DNA from: G965261775 sp965261775
Lineage (GTDB): Bacteria > Pseudomonadota > Gammaproteobacteria > Eutrophobiales > Eutrophobiaceae
Direction of reading: 5' to 3'
Assembly (NCBI GenBank): GCA_965261775.1
Contig: OZ253477.1
Coordinates: 1,488,001 to 1,552,000 of the forward strand
Length of the DNA: 64,000 nucleotides
A model generated the notes under the pieces. It saw only the letters and a program-made list of their open reading frames with translations. It was not told the DNA's origin and did not search any database. Made by a program: the position numbers and the translations under genes. Below are positions 18,226 through 28,522 of the stretch, piece after piece; positions within the stretch are counted from its first letter, which is position 1, and the number at the start of each line of letters is the position of its first letter.

Positions 18226-19402
18226 AAACCGGCCCCAATACAGAAAACATAATCCAGGCGATAGTCACACCCAGTATTATCGTCATAACAGGCTCGATCA
18301 TTGCCTGCAAATATTCTATTGATTCCCTGACATCACGTATATAGAAGTAACTTACGTTCAATAAAGATTCTTTCAGCGCACCAGTCGTTTCACCGACCCT
18401 TATCATTCTCAGGACTAATGGCGGGAATAAACCTATTGACTCAAAGCTGTCACTTAACGTCTTCCCGTCAGTGATTCTCTGACCAACCTGCCGCATAACT
18501 TCCGCCATAGCCCGATTGTCCACAATTTCCTCACCCATGCGAATACAATCTATAATCGTGATTCCCGAAGCATACATAATCGCAAAAAAGTTTGAGAGGC
18601 GTGCCAATATTATTTTTTTTAGTATGGCGCCTATAATGGGGAGTTTTAGTTTTATTGAATCACATCTGGTATGAAAATCAGGGCTGGCTTTAACGCCTAT
18701 GTAGAGACAAAAAATAATACAAATTGGAATTAATAGAATGATATACCAGTAATTGACAAATATATTTGAAATAAATATCAATGCCCTGGTATGCAAGGGC
18801 AACTCCTGTCCCGCCATCTTAACGAACTTTAACAACTCGGGGACAAGATACGTCATCAAAAAGAAAACAACCGCCATAACGACTATCCCGACGAAGGCAG
18901 GATACATCAACAGCTTTTTTGTTTGCGATACCTGCTCATCCTGAAATTTCAGACTCTCTCCAAGCTTTTTAAATATCTGGCCCATCTCGCCTGACTGTTC
19001 CCCCACACGAATCAGACTGATGAACAAGCCACTAAACACAGATTTAAATTGTGCCATTGATTCGGACAGGGTTTTCCCTCCCTTGATATCCTCTATTATC
19101 ACATTGATAACTTCCACCAACCTGGGGTTATCAGCACTGTCTCTCAAGTCCTGCAAGCTATCCAGTATAGGGATCCCCGCCTGGGAAGTCTGTTCAAGAT
19201 GGAAACAGAACGTGATCAAATCCCTTTTCTGTATCGCTTTAACAAAAACAGTATTTACGTTTAACCTGGATTCTTTATAGTTAATCAGGTCAAATCCGAG
19301 TCTGTTTAAACGTGTCTCCAGGTCAGCGATATTCATTGCTTCAATCTGACCATTATGAATACGGCCTTTCTCATCCATGGCCTTGTATTTATAAAAATAC
19401 AT
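18197..19402 (-). CDS. mshG: Inner-membrane platform protein MshG (GspF/PilC family)
   Basis: A 401-residue protein with two T2SSF domains, each with an LSESM/LSDSFES loop and a G(E/V)GEQSGEMGQ or GETTGALKE turn, and three to four membrane helices. It starts two bases after the stop of the ATPase gene. It is the membrane platform on which the ATPase works to assemble pilin subunits. Confidence 0.92.
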   Translation of the reverse strand: MYFYKYKAMDEKGRIHNGQIEAMNIADLETRLNRLGFDLINYKESRLNVNTVFVKAIQKRDLITFCFHLEQTSQAGIPILDSLQDLRDSADNPRLVEVINVIIEDIKGGKTLSESMAQFKSVFSGLFISLIRVGEQSGEMGQIFKKLGESLKFQDEQVSQTKKLLMYPAFVGIVVMAVVFFLMTYLVPELLKFVKMAGQELPLHTRALIFISNIFVNYWYIILLIPICIIFCLYIGVKASPDFHTRCDSIKLKLPIIGAILKKIILARLSNFFAIMYASGITIIDCIRMGEEIVDNRAMAEVMRQVGQRITDGKTLSDSFESIGLFPPLVLRMIRVGETTGALKESLLNVSYFYIRDVRESIEYLQAMIEPVMTIILGVTIAWIMFSVLGPVYDLITQIKV

Positions 19403-19404
19403 GT

Positions 19405-21117
19405 TCAGTCCGTCTTTAATTTGGTGGTTAAATCAACAACTCGCGATATTTCCAGGACACTGGTCTTACCCTCTAAAACGAGGTCTGCGCCAACATCAGC
19501 CAGTGTTCTGAAACCCCTGGACAGGGCCATCCTCAACAATTCCCGCTGTGTCCCGTTACGGGCAATTAACTCATCCATATCCGGGTCAATACGCACTATT
19601 TCCTGTAGCGCCGTACGACCGGCATAACCCTGATTATCACATTGCGGACATCCTGTAGATCTGTAAATCTCGCGTCCGTCCGTTGTGTTTAACCCCAATA
19701 AATGACGTTCCGGACTATCGGGAGAATGCGCTTCTTTGCAGGCCCGACAGAGGATACGTACCAATCGTTGCGCGATAATGCCAATGATGTTACCGGCAAT
19801 GATGTCCGGCTTTACCCCGATATCCAGCAGCCTCGGAATAGAACTCAAAGCGGAATTGGTGTGCAATGTGGAAAATACGCGATGGCCGGTCATGGCCGCT
19901 CTGAAGGCCATACTCGCCGTATCCTCGTCCCTGACCTCGCCAACCAGGATGATATCCGGGTCCTGACGCATCATCGAACGTATACCGTTAGCAAAATCAA
20001 GCCTGGAGGTGTTGTCCACAGAAGTCTGCCGGATCATGCTGGTTGGATACTCAACCGGGTCTTCCAACGTCATAATATTGACCGACTCGGTATTCAAATA
20101 ACCCAGAATTGAATACAATGTCGTTGTCTTGCCGCTACCGGTCGGACCGGTAACCAGAACAATACCCTCTGGCCGGGCCATCATTAACTTCAACGTATCA
20201 AGGGCATCCTGTTTCAAACCCAGATTATCTATTGAAACCACGCCTTTCTGCCGATCCAGTACACGAAGAACAATATTTTCCCCATGCACAGTGGGTAATG
20301 TTGAAACCCGAAAGTCAACCAGGCGGCCGGATAATGACAGAGAAATCCGGCCATCCTGTGGCGCCCGTGACTCGGCAATATCCATACCGGACATCACCTT
20401 CAAACGAACAGCGATAGCTGACCAGTAATCCTTATGAAGGCTCCTGATCTGTCTTAATACGCCATCAATACGATAGCGAAAACGCAAAAACCCCTCTTCC
20501 GGTTCAAAGTGAATATCCGATGCATTACGCTTGACCGCATCTGCCAACAGGGCATTGACAAGACGAACAACCGGATGACTATACTCATCCGCTTCGATAT
20601 CCAGACTACGATAGTCAATCTCGCCGGTTTCAATCTCATGCAAAATACCACTGACCGATAATTCAAAACCGTAAAACTGATCAATCGCCTTTCCTATTTC
20701 CGCTTTTCCAGCCAGTACAGGAACCAATTCAACACTACCGCCAAGACAGGCATTAATTTGATCCAAAACGGAAATATCAAGTGTATCTGCCATGGCTACG
20801 GTCAGAAGCCGTTTATCTGGATCAAAAGTCAATGGCAATACATGCAGGCGCCTGGCCATTTCTTTCGGGATCATTGAAGCCGCTTCACCATCAGCGACGA
20901 CGCTATTCAGATCGACACTGTCCTGCCAGAGCATGCCCCCGATAACATCCTGGATAATCGCCTCGGTAGCGAAACCAAGCCGTACCAGAATTTTATCCAG
21001 GCGCTCCCGACCCTTCTTCTGCTCCGTGAGGGCGATCTCTATCTGCGCATGAGTCATTACTCCTTTACTAACCAGGATTTCTCCAAGCCGTAAATGTTGC
21101 TTTTGTGTATTCTTCAC
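19405..21117 (-). CDS. mshE: Pilus assembly ATPase MshE (GspE/PilB family)
   Basis: A 570-residue ATPase. The N-terminal GSPII_E_N domain (LGEILVSKGVMTHAQIEIAL) is followed by the catalytic core with Walker A GPTGSGKTT, Asp box (TLEDPVEYP), Walker B ILVGEVRD and His box. A zinc site of four cysteines follows (CRACKEAH and CPQCDNQG). In Vibrio the MshE N-domain binds cyclic di-GMP through RLGxx(L)(V/I)xxG-type repeats; a similar RLGEILVSKG-like sequence is present at residues 10-20, so control by cyclic di-GMP is possible. Confidence 0.95.
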   Translation of the reverse strand: MKNTQKQHLRLGEILVSKGVMTHAQIEIALTEQKKGRERLDKILVRLGFATEAIIQDVIGGMLWQDSVDLNSVVADGEAASMIPKEMARRLHVLPLTFDPDKRLLTVAMADTLDISVLDQINACLGGSVELVPVLAGKAEIGKAIDQFYGFELSVSGILHEIETGEIDYRSLDIEADEYSHPVVRLVNALLADAVKRNASDIHFEPEEGFLRFRYRIDGVLRQIRSLHKDYWSAIAVRLKVMSGMDIAESRAPQDGRISLSLSGRLVDFRVSTLPTVHGENIVLRVLDRQKGVVSIDNLGLKQDALDTLKLMMARPEGIVLVTGPTGSGKTTTLYSILGYLNTESVNIMTLEDPVEYPTSMIRQTSVDNTSRLDFANGIRSMMRQDPDIILVGEVRDEDTASMAFRAAMTGHRVFSTLHTNSALSSIPRLLDIGVKPDIIAGNIIGIIAQRLVRILCRACKEAHSPDSPERHLLGLNTTDGREIYRSTGCPQCDNQGYAGRTALQEIVRIDPDMDELIARNGTQRELLRMALSRGFRTLADVGADLVLEGKTSVLEISRVVDLTTKLKTD

Positions 21118-22541
21118 GAGTCTGACTCTCTGAGCCTGCCAAGTACGACAATACGTTTTTTTACGGACACAAGATCAAACTGTGTAATGCCCGATCGAGC
21201 CAGATCGAGCGCTTTTTTGTAGTAATCCAGGGCGATCGTATACCTGGTCAGTCGATCCAGGCTTACCGCAAGGTTAAACGCATAATTCGGATTGGACGTA
21301 TCAAGCTGATAAGATTTAAAAAAAGCCTGCTGTGCCTCAGGCCAGCGTTCCTGCTTCGCGTAGAGATTGCCTAGGGAAAAATAGAGCCAGGGCGCATCAC
21401 TATTTTCCTTCAACAAGAATTTTATTGCCCCCTCATCCGCAACGGGGTCAATATTACCGGACAAATTGATCAAGGCATTCAACGCCACAGCATCCCCCGG
21501 GTTTAACTCCAACAGTCTGACGTAATATCCATAGGCACCGGCCCGATCTCCTTCATTGACAGCAATGGCAGCCAGTCCTAAAAGTGAATCCCGATCGCCG
21601 GGCACCTTTTCCAATACTTCCCGGTAAAGCGTTTCGGCGAGGGCATATTGCCTTGATTGATAGGCGGCATAGGCGCGCCCGACTGTAATACCGTGTTGTT
21701 CCGGTACTGTTCTTTTACGGGTGCCGATTGATTCAAGATCGCTGAACTTTTCAAATGCCGTTCGTGCGATCAACATTGTTTCTTCAGGGACAACGGCATG
21801 GTCTGTCCGCGTTTTTTCAGTTTTCTCCACCACATTAGTGACCGGGTCCGACGCTAATCCTCCAGGGTCCTCGTTCACTGGCGTCTCAAGTACATAGTGT
21901 CCCGCGTCGGCAACACTGCCTCCGGCGTTCACTTCCTCTCCCGACACCACATTCCCCTCAGGCGACGGGGCGTTATTGAGCCGGAAACTATCAACCACCA
22001 TGTGCTTTGGTATATCACGGACAACCGGCGTAACCGAGAAATAATAGAACAACGCAAATGAACCTGCGGCAAGAAAGACCAGAATTACCGGGACAAACCA
22101 TCTGTACACGCTGGCATTCTGATCAGCGACACCGGTAGAAAAAACCGTCCTGGCGACTACCGGAGTGACGTTACAGCCATTTTTTCCGGCATCTTTGGAA
22201 AGCTGCCCGGCGGGCATGTCAGGCCGGGTTTCTTCAAGCACATCACTCTCTTGAGTGCCCTCGTAAAACGTTCCATTAAACGTACCGGAAGACGGCTCTG
22301 AAACGTTTTCTGCAGTGAGCGCATCGGCCGTTACCGCACCTTTGGAAGAGACACTCTCCCCGTTCTCTTCAATTGATAAATCGTCGTGCCGGCCAGCGCC
22401 TGCCAGTTCAAAAAAAGGTTCGGTCTCACCATTATTTGAATTTAGTACTGTGCCGGCGTCACCCGCTTCTTTCGCCAGATTTTCTGATGCGCGTTTTTTT
22501 TCCTTTTCAGCCTTCTTCAAGGCTTCCAGCAAAAGACTCAT
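21114..22541 (-). CDS. mshN: TPR protein, MshN-like
   Basis: A 475-residue protein. The N-terminus MSLLLEALKKAEKEKKRASE is the GspB/MshN-like signature; a membrane helix lies near residues 145-165 (WFVPVILVFLAAGSFALF), followed by a proline/valine-rich linker and at least three TPR units in the last 180 residues. Its end overlaps the start of mshE by four bases (ATGA). It probably helps place or stabilise the secretin or the inner-membrane complex. Confidence 0.85.
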   Translation of the reverse strand: MSLLLEALKKAEKEKKRASENLAKEAGDAGTVLNSNNGETEPFFELAGAGRHDDLSIEENGESVSSKGAVTADALTAENVSEPSSGTFNGTFYEGTQESDVLEETRPDMPAGQLSKDAGKNGCNVTPVVARTVFSTGVADQNASVYRWFVPVILVFLAAGSFALFYYFSVTPVVRDIPKHMVVDSFRLNNAPSPEGNVVSGEEVNAGGSVADAGHYVLETPVNEDPGGLASDPVTNVVEKTEKTRTDHAVVPEETMLIARTAFEKFSDLESIGTRKRTVPEQHGITVGRAYAAYQSRQYALAETLYREVLEKVPGDRDSLLGLAAIAVNEGDRAGAYGYYVRLLELNPGDAVALNALINLSGNIDPVADEGAIKFLLKENSDAPWLYFSLGNLYAKQERWPEAQQAFFKSYQLDTSNPNYAFNLAVSLDRLTRYTIALDYYKKALDLARSGITQFDLVSVKKRIVVLGRLRESDS

Positions 22542-22543
22542 CG

Positions 22544-24157
22544 CTAATTACTCTCTTTCGAATCGGCGCTTAAGACTGAAACATCTCGCAAATATCTTTT
22601 GTACAGATCAAGATCCGTTTCAATGCTCGGGGTATTGACTATCAAAGGCTGCAAAAAGATCACCAACTCTGTCTTCTGATCATTGATCGTCCTTTCCTTG
22701 AATAAGACACCGATCAACGGTAGCTTTTTTAACCCGGGCAGCCCTTTATCATCATCGGCACGCCGGTTCTGCATCAAACCACCCAATACCCCAATCTGAC
22801 CATCTTGCAGCCTTAGTATGGATTCCATCTCCCGTATCTGAATTTGTGGTACCGGGTTGGCTTGACCATCAGAACCAACCCGGATTTCAGGATTAGGATC
22901 ATTTACAAAACGTGCCACACTGGAGATAGTCGGGCGAACATTGAGGACTACTTCACCGCCAGCGCTAATCTGCGGCGTCACCGCCATCACAATCCCCACG
23001 GGGACAGTCTGGGCAGTAGTATCAATTGAAGTAACGGGCTCACCACCGGCCACTGTAGATGGCGTTAATTCGGCATCAACTTCAAAATAGACAATGTTTT
23101 CCACCACTTTCAGAATGGCCGTCTGGTTGTTGAGCACCATCAATTGCGGACTGGACAAAATCCGGGTATCGCCAAACTCATCCAGCAAGCGCACAGTCGC
23201 GATCAAACGTTCATCGCGAGAGAGATTCGGATCAACATAGGACAGTACAAAGGAACTTTCCACGCCCACCGGCCTGCTGGTCAACGTCGTGGAAGTAATA
23301 TCAAAGCCCGCCTTGCCGTCCCGGGTGATCAGTGCCCAATCCACCCCCGCCTGATAATTTTCGTTCAAAGTCACTTCGGCGATCATGACCCGGATCAGTA
23401 CCTGTCGCTTGACGCTCGCCAGACTCAAGTCGAGAAAGGCCTGAACGGCGACATGCTGACTTGCGTTAGCACGTACCGTTAACAAACCCGATTCCGAAGC
23501 CGCGACAACTGCGTTATTACTGCTATCCCCGGCCTTTACGCCTATGATAGCGGAGACATTTTCGACCAGGGTTTCCCAAAAATGGTGAACCGACCTTCCT
23601 TTGATATCGGTCATTGAGTTATTACTACCGCTACCACCGCCGCTGCTGGCAGAAGTAATTTGTGTAGCAATAGTGTTGGTATTTCCAGTCTCTCTGGACA
23701 TGTTGACATAATCAACCTTGTAAGTATGCAAATACGGCATATCTCTGGTGATGCTGAGACTGGCACCATCGTATTCATAGCGCAAAGCAACCTGGCCGGA
23801 AATACGCTTCAGTATCTTTGGCAGGGTCTGATCAACGGCATTGATGGTAACATTACCGGTGATATCGGGATGAATATCGACATTGATTCTTGCTTCTCTC
23901 GCCAACGCGAAGAGCAGCTCTTTCACCGGCACTTCATTAACGACAACCGTATAACGTTCCCGGGATTCAGGTTTGCCAGGTTCCGGCACAACAGGTACCT
24001 GTTCAACCAGTTCGGGGATATCAACAACCTTTGGGGCTGATTGCGTCCTGATATGTCCGTCGGAACTTTCAAACGGTTTTGGTTCTATCACGCTGCAGCC
24101 GTAAAGACCCAGCACTAAAATAAACAGGTTCTTCCTTTTAAACATCTCAGATACCAT
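22544..24157 (-). CDS. mshL: MSHA secretin MshL
   Basis: A 537-residue outer-membrane secretin. A lipoprotein signal ends in LGLYGC (the ATG at 24145 would give a more compact signal than 24157). An N0/STN domain (VPVKELLFALAREARINVDI) and N-domains come before the secretin domain (VLGGLMQNRRADDDKGLPGL, followed by the LPLIGVLF motif). A Ser/Gly-rich loop (SSGGGSGSNNS) lies near residue 165. It forms the outer-membrane pore for the pilus and is followed directly by mshN. Confidence 0.93.
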   Translation of the reverse strand: MVSEMFKRKNLFILVLGLYGCSVIEPKPFESSDGHIRTQSAPKVVDIPELVEQVPVVPEPGKPESRERYTVVVNEVPVKELLFALAREARINVDIHPDITGNVTINAVDQTLPKILKRISGQVALRYEYDGASLSITRDMPYLHTYKVDYVNMSRETGNTNTIATQITSASSGGGSGSNNSMTDIKGRSVHHFWETLVENVSAIIGVKAGDSSNNAVVAASESGLLTVRANASQHVAVQAFLDLSLASVKRQVLIRVMIAEVTLNENYQAGVDWALITRDGKAGFDITSTTLTSRPVGVESSFVLSYVDPNLSRDERLIATVRLLDEFGDTRILSSPQLMVLNNQTAILKVVENIVYFEVDAELTPSTVAGGEPVTSIDTTAQTVPVGIVMAVTPQISAGGEVVLNVRPTISSVARFVNDPNPEIRVGSDGQANPVPQIQIREMESILRLQDGQIGVLGGLMQNRRADDDKGLPGLKKLPLIGVLFKERTINDQKTELVIFLQPLIVNTPSIETDLDLYKRYLRDVSVLSADSKESN

Positions 24158-24449
24158 CCCTGTAATGACTGAATTACTGTTTAAATCATCATCCAGTATT
24201 AACCGGTTTACATCACCTTGCGGTTATAAAAACCGGAAAATATCCCGGAGAGAACAAACACCTTTTCACCAATGCTGGTTATGGCCCATGGTCCCCATGG
24301 AGAACCCCCCGAGGCAATACACATTATGCATTTATTATACATTTCTTCTTTCTCCGACGACAACACTCACAAAAACGCCACATCCCTGCCCATACCTGTT
24401 TACCAATACCGAATCTCAATGGAGGCCCATATGCTTGAATAACAGATTC

Positions 24450-25376
24450 TCAGAAAAGGTTGATTGTCCCATCCAGACTTTTCAGGATTAACAGTATTAC
24501 CATAAAAACAAGGCCCGATATCGTTATTCCGCTTAAACGCCATAAAGGGAACAGCCTGTTTTCAACAAATTCTGTTTCTTTCGCCGCCATGGCGACGTGT
24601 CGGGCTGTCACCTTGCTCACATTAGCAACATAGCCTGCCAGCATTGCCTTATCGGCCAGGATGTTGATACGCCGCAAAAGACCACCAGAACATTTTGCGA
24701 TCGCCTTAATCGCATGATGGTCAAATAACTCGGTCGCACGGTAACCGCATGCGTTAAGCCTGCTATTAATATAATCCCTGATTTCATCCGTCTTAAAAGG
24801 CGCCAGGTAAAAACTATAGGTTATTCTTTCTTTCAGTTGCCTTATTTCCGGTTTAGAAAGCACTGCATCCAGCTCCGGCTGTCCGAAGAGAACTATTTGT
24901 AACAACTTGCTTTTTGCAGTCTCCAGATTACTGAGCAGACGCATCTCTTCAAGTGTGGCAATCGGCATACTTTGTGCTTCTTCCACAAAGACAACGACCT
25001 GTCTGTTTTCGGTATGGCGCTCAAGCAAATAATTTTGCAAGGCATGCATCACTTTCAGGCGACTGTCATCCGACTTGAACCCGATATCCAACTCAAACGC
25101 AATGGCATACAATAGATTGTCAGGAGAAAGACTGGGGTTGGCTAAATAAACAACCTCTATATTACCGGGCAGCTCTTTTTCCAACATGCGACAGAGCGTC
25201 GTCTTACCACTACCCACTTCACCCACAAGTTTAACGATGCCCTCACCGTTAACAACAGCATAAAAAAGTGCTTCAAGAATCGCGCCGCGCTTGCCGCCCG
25301 CAAAAAACAAACCGGGATCCGGTATTATTTTAAATGGCGGTTGCCTAAGTCCATAGTAAGCACAATACATATCCAT
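24450..25376 (-). CDS. mshM: AAA ATPase MshM (ExeA family)
   Basis: A 308-residue protein with the ExeA-type N-terminus (YYGLRQPPFKIIPDPGLFF), Walker A GEVGSGKTT, Walker B VVFVEEAQ and a C-terminal membrane helix (ISGLVFMVILLILK). MshM/ExeA proteins act with a peptidoglycan-binding partner in secretin assembly. A 292-base untranslated gap separates it from mshL; no gene was seen there. Confidence 0.92.
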   Translation of the reverse strand: MDMYCAYYGLRQPPFKIIPDPGLFFAGGKRGAILEALFYAVVNGEGIVKLVGEVGSGKTTLCRMLEKELPGNIEVVYLANPSLSPDNLLYAIAFELDIGFKSDDSRLKVMHALQNYLLERHTENRQVVVFVEEAQSMPIATLEEMRLLSNLETAKSKLLQIVLFGQPELDAVLSKPEIRQLKERITYSFYLAPFKTDEIRDYINSRLNACGYRATELFDHHAIKAIAKCSGGLLRRINILADKAMLAGYVANVSKVTARHVAMAAKETEFVENRLFPLWRLSGITISGLVFMVILLILKSLDGTINLF

Positions 25377-25778
25377 TTCACCGTTATATTAACGAAACCC
25401 GATATATCCAGGTTTCTGGCAGCGTACTCTTTACAAAGAGTGGAGAGACAGACGACAAACCCGGATCAACAAAGAAGATAACCTGACATATCCGCCAGGC
25501 AGCGCCTGAACTGCTTGTGGAGCAGGGCGGTAACAATATCCTCCTCAAGGAGAACTGACAAACACATCGGCGATGACGGGATGATGACCAGGAAAGGGCA
25601 AAAAGGGATATTAACACCCTGCAAACGTATTTGAATTTTGAACTCTTCCTGATCAATGTATTCATCCCTAAATATCTCCCCCGGCAAGCATACAATCTTC
25701 AGACTGTATGTTGCAACAAGAATACTCCAAATTATTCCAGTTTTAAATATAGGGAGTTATATACTTGAATAAACAAAA
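25377..25778. other. Region without a confident gene upstream of mshM
   Basis: Two overlapping minus-strand frames exist (TTG-started, 73 and 103 codons, about 25384-25695), with no ribosome binding site and no recognised motif. The 73-codon frame (starting MPGEIFRDEYIDQEEF) has the more protein-like composition. The promoter of the MSHA operon probably lies here. Confidence 0.4.
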
Positions 25779-26369
25779 CTACCTGGCGACAAACTCATCA
25801 GAAGCATCCGTAAGTTCAAGCGGAATCGTCCACCATATCTGCCAACTCATTGACGGATGTAAGGAAAACTTGACGCCGTATTCGTTAGTCTGAATATACT
25901 GCTTCCCTCGCTGCTCCCATTCATTTGCCTTTATGCTGGCAATAACTCCCTTGTCAACATAGCAGATGCGATAATAGTGTTTCCGGCCGTGTTCATCATT
26001 CACTTGACGATATGGAACCGCGATAAGGTTTGCGCTCGGCATACTCAAATACTTGGAAATCTCTTCTATTACGCCTTTGTATCTTCCCAGCCGATGTCCG
26101 GAAAGCACCAGACTCTCGTTTTTGACCTGCCCTGATTTAACCTGAATATTGTACTGCGTTCCGTTCGCGCGTACCCGTATATCCGCTTTATCGTCATGCC
26201 CTGCTTCCCGCCACTGAACATGATGCTGCGCTTGTGTATCAGATTTAATTGCATTGACAATCAATTCTTCCAGTTCCCAGCCGGAACATCGGTTGCTGTC
26301 AAACAATTCATGATATTTGGTCAAGTACCCTGTCAACCGCTGCACCATACGCGGAGTAAACCTGTACAT
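25779..26369 (-). CDS. Type II restriction endonuclease, PD-(D/E)XK-like
   Basis: About 196 residues from an ATG at 26369, eight bases after the methyltransferase stop. An upstream TTG at 26438 in frame would overlap the methyltransferase and is less likely. Candidate catalytic residues are Glu in GWELEE, Asp63 in KADI and the QVK motif at 76-78 (a QxK form of the PD-(D/E)XK core). Directly following a DNA methyltransferase, it is most probably its cognate restriction enzyme. The recognition site cannot be read from the sequence. Confidence 0.75.
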   Translation of the reverse strand: MYRFTPRMVQRLTGYLTKYHELFDSNRCSGWELEELIVNAIKSDTQAQHHVQWREAGHDDKADIRVRANGTQYNIQVKSGQVKNESLVLSGHRLGRYKGVIEEISKYLSMPSANLIAVPYRQVNDEHGRKHYYRICYVDKGVIASIKANEWEQRGKQYIQTNEYGVKFSLHPSMSWQIWWTIPLELTDASDEFVAR

Positions 26370-26379
26370 GGTCAGGCTT

Positions 26380-27366
26380 TCAAACCGGTGGAATTCCACG
26401 GGGAGTGTGTTTGAGCCAGCTTCGCCCGAAACGCGCAAATTCAGGATTCAGTTCCACAGCCAGGAAAGGAACCCCCATTGACTGCGCCACCACACATTCA
26501 GAACCGGAACCGGCAAACGGAATCAAGGTTCGTCCCTCATTCCCGTTTATCCGCGACTGAATGAGCTTCCGGGTCAATTCCATAGGCTTCTGCGTAGGAT
26601 GCTTGAGAACATCGTGGTCGATGTGATCCGGCAACTCACGTGGCGGTCTGGCACCGCCCCCGCAATCCCGACAGGCAAACCAGCGCTCTGCACGGCCTGC
26701 ACCCCCCGCCAGCGCCGGAACTCCGATCACATCACGGGGCAAATCGCTACCGTCATCAGCGTAAAGCGCCGGAGATCCGATCACATCGCGGGGCAAAGCG
26801 CCGCCGTTATCAGCGTAAACCGTTTCTTTCCCTCCCTTGCTGTATCGCCCATGCGTAGCATTGCGCTTTCTACCTGCGCATTTAAGGAAATTCGGCGTGT
26901 ACGGTTCCCTGATCTGGTCAATCTCCAGCACCGGCCTTTTCTTTCCAGGCTTCCACAGGCACAAGATTCCTTCATGCGAACGCTGCCAGAATCGAGAAGA
27001 GGGAACAGCCTTATTGGTATAGTGCCACGCGAGCCATCGTTGCCCGGTTACAGGATATTGAACCGCGAGATGTGCAAGCACTTCGTGAAATCCATACACA
27101 TACACAAGGCCGTCATCTGCCAGCAAACGAAAACACTGTTTCAGCCATTTCCGGCACCATGCTACATACCTGTCAAGCGGCATATTATCATCGGTATTGC
27201 CGAAATCCTTGCCTATGTTATACGGCGGATCAGCAATCACCACATCAAACTTCAATTCCGCAGGCTGCTTTTTCAGCGTCGCGACTGCGTCACCCGTTAC
27301 AATCCGGGACCGGAATACAGGACTCGCACAAAGATCTACAATTTCCGCAGAAGCCGCCACACTCAC
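26380..27366 (-). CDS. Type II DNA methyltransferase, beta class
   Basis: A 328-residue enzyme. Motif IV DPPY (VIADPPYNIGKDF) is near the N-terminus and the SAM-binding motif (FAGSGSECV, then AVELNPEFA) is near the C-terminus, with the target-recognition region between: the beta-class order. DPPY marks N6-adenine or N4-cytosine modification. The GTG at 27360 has AGAGG at a better spacing than the GTG at 27366. The target-recognition region holds an 18-residue tandem duplication and a CxxC motif. The endonuclease follows at once. Confidence 0.92.
   Translation of the reverse strand: MSVAASAEIVDLCASPVFRSRIVTGDAVATLKKQPAELKFDVVIADPPYNIGKDFGNTDDNMPLDRYVAWCRKWLKQCFRLLADDGLVYVYGFHEVLAHLAVQYPVTGQRWLAWHYTNKAVPSSRFWQRSHEGILCLWKPGKKRPVLEIDQIREPYTPNFLKCAGRKRNATHGRYSKGGKETVYADNGGALPRDVIGSPALYADDGSDLPRDVIGVPALAGGAGRAERWFACRDCGGGARPPRELPDHIDHDVLKHPTQKPMELTRKLIQSRINGNEGRTLIPFAGSGSECVVAQSMGVPFLAVELNPEFARFGRSWLKHTPRGIPPV
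26712..26819 (-). repeat. 54-bp tandem duplication in the methyltransferase
   Basis: Two diverged copies of a 54-base unit encode ADNGGALPRDVIGSPALY and ADDGSDLPRDVIGVPALA. The duplication keeps the frame and lies between motif IV and motif I, in the part that usually determines target recognition. Confidence 0.85.
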
Positions 27367-27590
27367 CCTCTGTTTCTTATGATGATAAGTTCTATATATC
27401 CCGCATTTGAGCGCCGCCCGGACGTCTCAAGCCCGTTTGTATGAACCATGCCTTTTATACAAACTCATTTGCACTGTGACATACCGATTGATGCAGGGCA
27501 AAACAGGACAAACTGTATTTGGGCAATAGTACTTATTTTAACGATTACTATTTCAAATGGAAGACAAATGCGACGATTTAATACCGGCCT

Positions 27591-28466
27591 TTATGAAATA
27601 GCCGGGCGGGGTCTCTGATCAATCCCCAGATTTTTCCAGATCGCGACACTTGCCTCGGACTGGTTCATGGTATAGAAATGCAGACCGGGCACGCCGTTGC
27701 TCAGTAACTGATCACACAATTCGGTGACGACATCTATACCGAATTTCCGGATCGACTCCCTGTCGTCGCCAAACCCTTGTAACCGTTTTAATACCCAGCG
27801 CGGGATTTCCGCGCCGCACCCGCTGGAAAAACGCACAAGCTGCGTACAGTTAATAATCGGCATCACACCGGCAACAATGGGGACATTAATCCCCAGTTTT
27901 TCACAACTATCGACAAATCGATAGTACGCGAAGGGATTGTAAAAATACTGAGTGATGGCGCTGTCGGCGCCGGCGTCAATCTTTTTCCTGAAATTGTCGA
28001 TATCGGTACCGGAATCCACCGCCTGAGGATGAAACTCGGGATAGGCCGCCACCTCAATATGGAAATGATCGCCGGTCTCCTGACGAATAAAGGCCACTAA
28101 TTCGCTGGCGTAACGCAACTGGCCATAAGCGACCGAACCGGAGGGTAAATCGCCCCGCAATGCGACAATATGCCGAATATCATGCTCCCGGTACTGATTC
28201 AGTATAGTCCTGATATCCTCATTCAGATTGCCGATACAGGAAATATGCGGCACGGCTTCAATGCCGGTGTGTTTCCAAATATCCATGACCGTTTCAAAAG
28301 TGCGGTCACGGGTACTGCCGCCAGCACCGAACGTCACGGAAAAGAAATCCGGACGCATCTCCGCAAGTGCCTTCCGGGTCCGTTCCAGACCAGCTATCGC
28401 CGCTAGCGTCCTCGGCGGAAAAAATTCAAAACTGAATGTTGGTGTATAGCGTTTTTGTGATTCCAC
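27591..28466 (-). CDS. metF: 5,10-methylenetetrahydrofolate reductase
   Basis: A 291-residue FAD enzyme of usual length that reduces methylenetetrahydrofolate to methyltetrahydrofolate, the methyl donor for methionine synthesis. Seen: SFEFFPPRT at the start, SVTFGAGGSTRD, HIVALRGDLP, and IDAGADSAITQYFYN. It follows ahcY by 56 bases, so both are likely in one transcript under the SAH riboswitch. Confidence 0.96.
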   Translation of the reverse strand: MESQKRYTPTFSFEFFPPRTLAAIAGLERTRKALAEMRPDFFSVTFGAGGSTRDRTFETVMDIWKHTGIEAVPHISCIGNLNEDIRTILNQYREHDIRHIVALRGDLPSGSVAYGQLRYASELVAFIRQETGDHFHIEVAAYPEFHPQAVDSGTDIDNFRKKIDAGADSAITQYFYNPFAYYRFVDSCEKLGINVPIVAGVMPIINCTQLVRFSSGCGAEIPRWVLKRLQGFGDDRESIRKFGIDVVTELCDQLLSNGVPGLHFYTMNQSEASVAIWKNLGIDQRPRPAIS

Positions 28467-28522
28467 AGGAACAGCCTGAGTTCAGTGACACTGACAATAA
28501 TATAACGCCCCGCAACCAGCCG

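Noticed and set aside
25384..25695. A 103-codon minus-strand frame upstream of mshM
   Set aside because: TTG start without ribosome binding site, Arg/Ser-rich shadow-like composition; kept only as a note in the intergenic entry.
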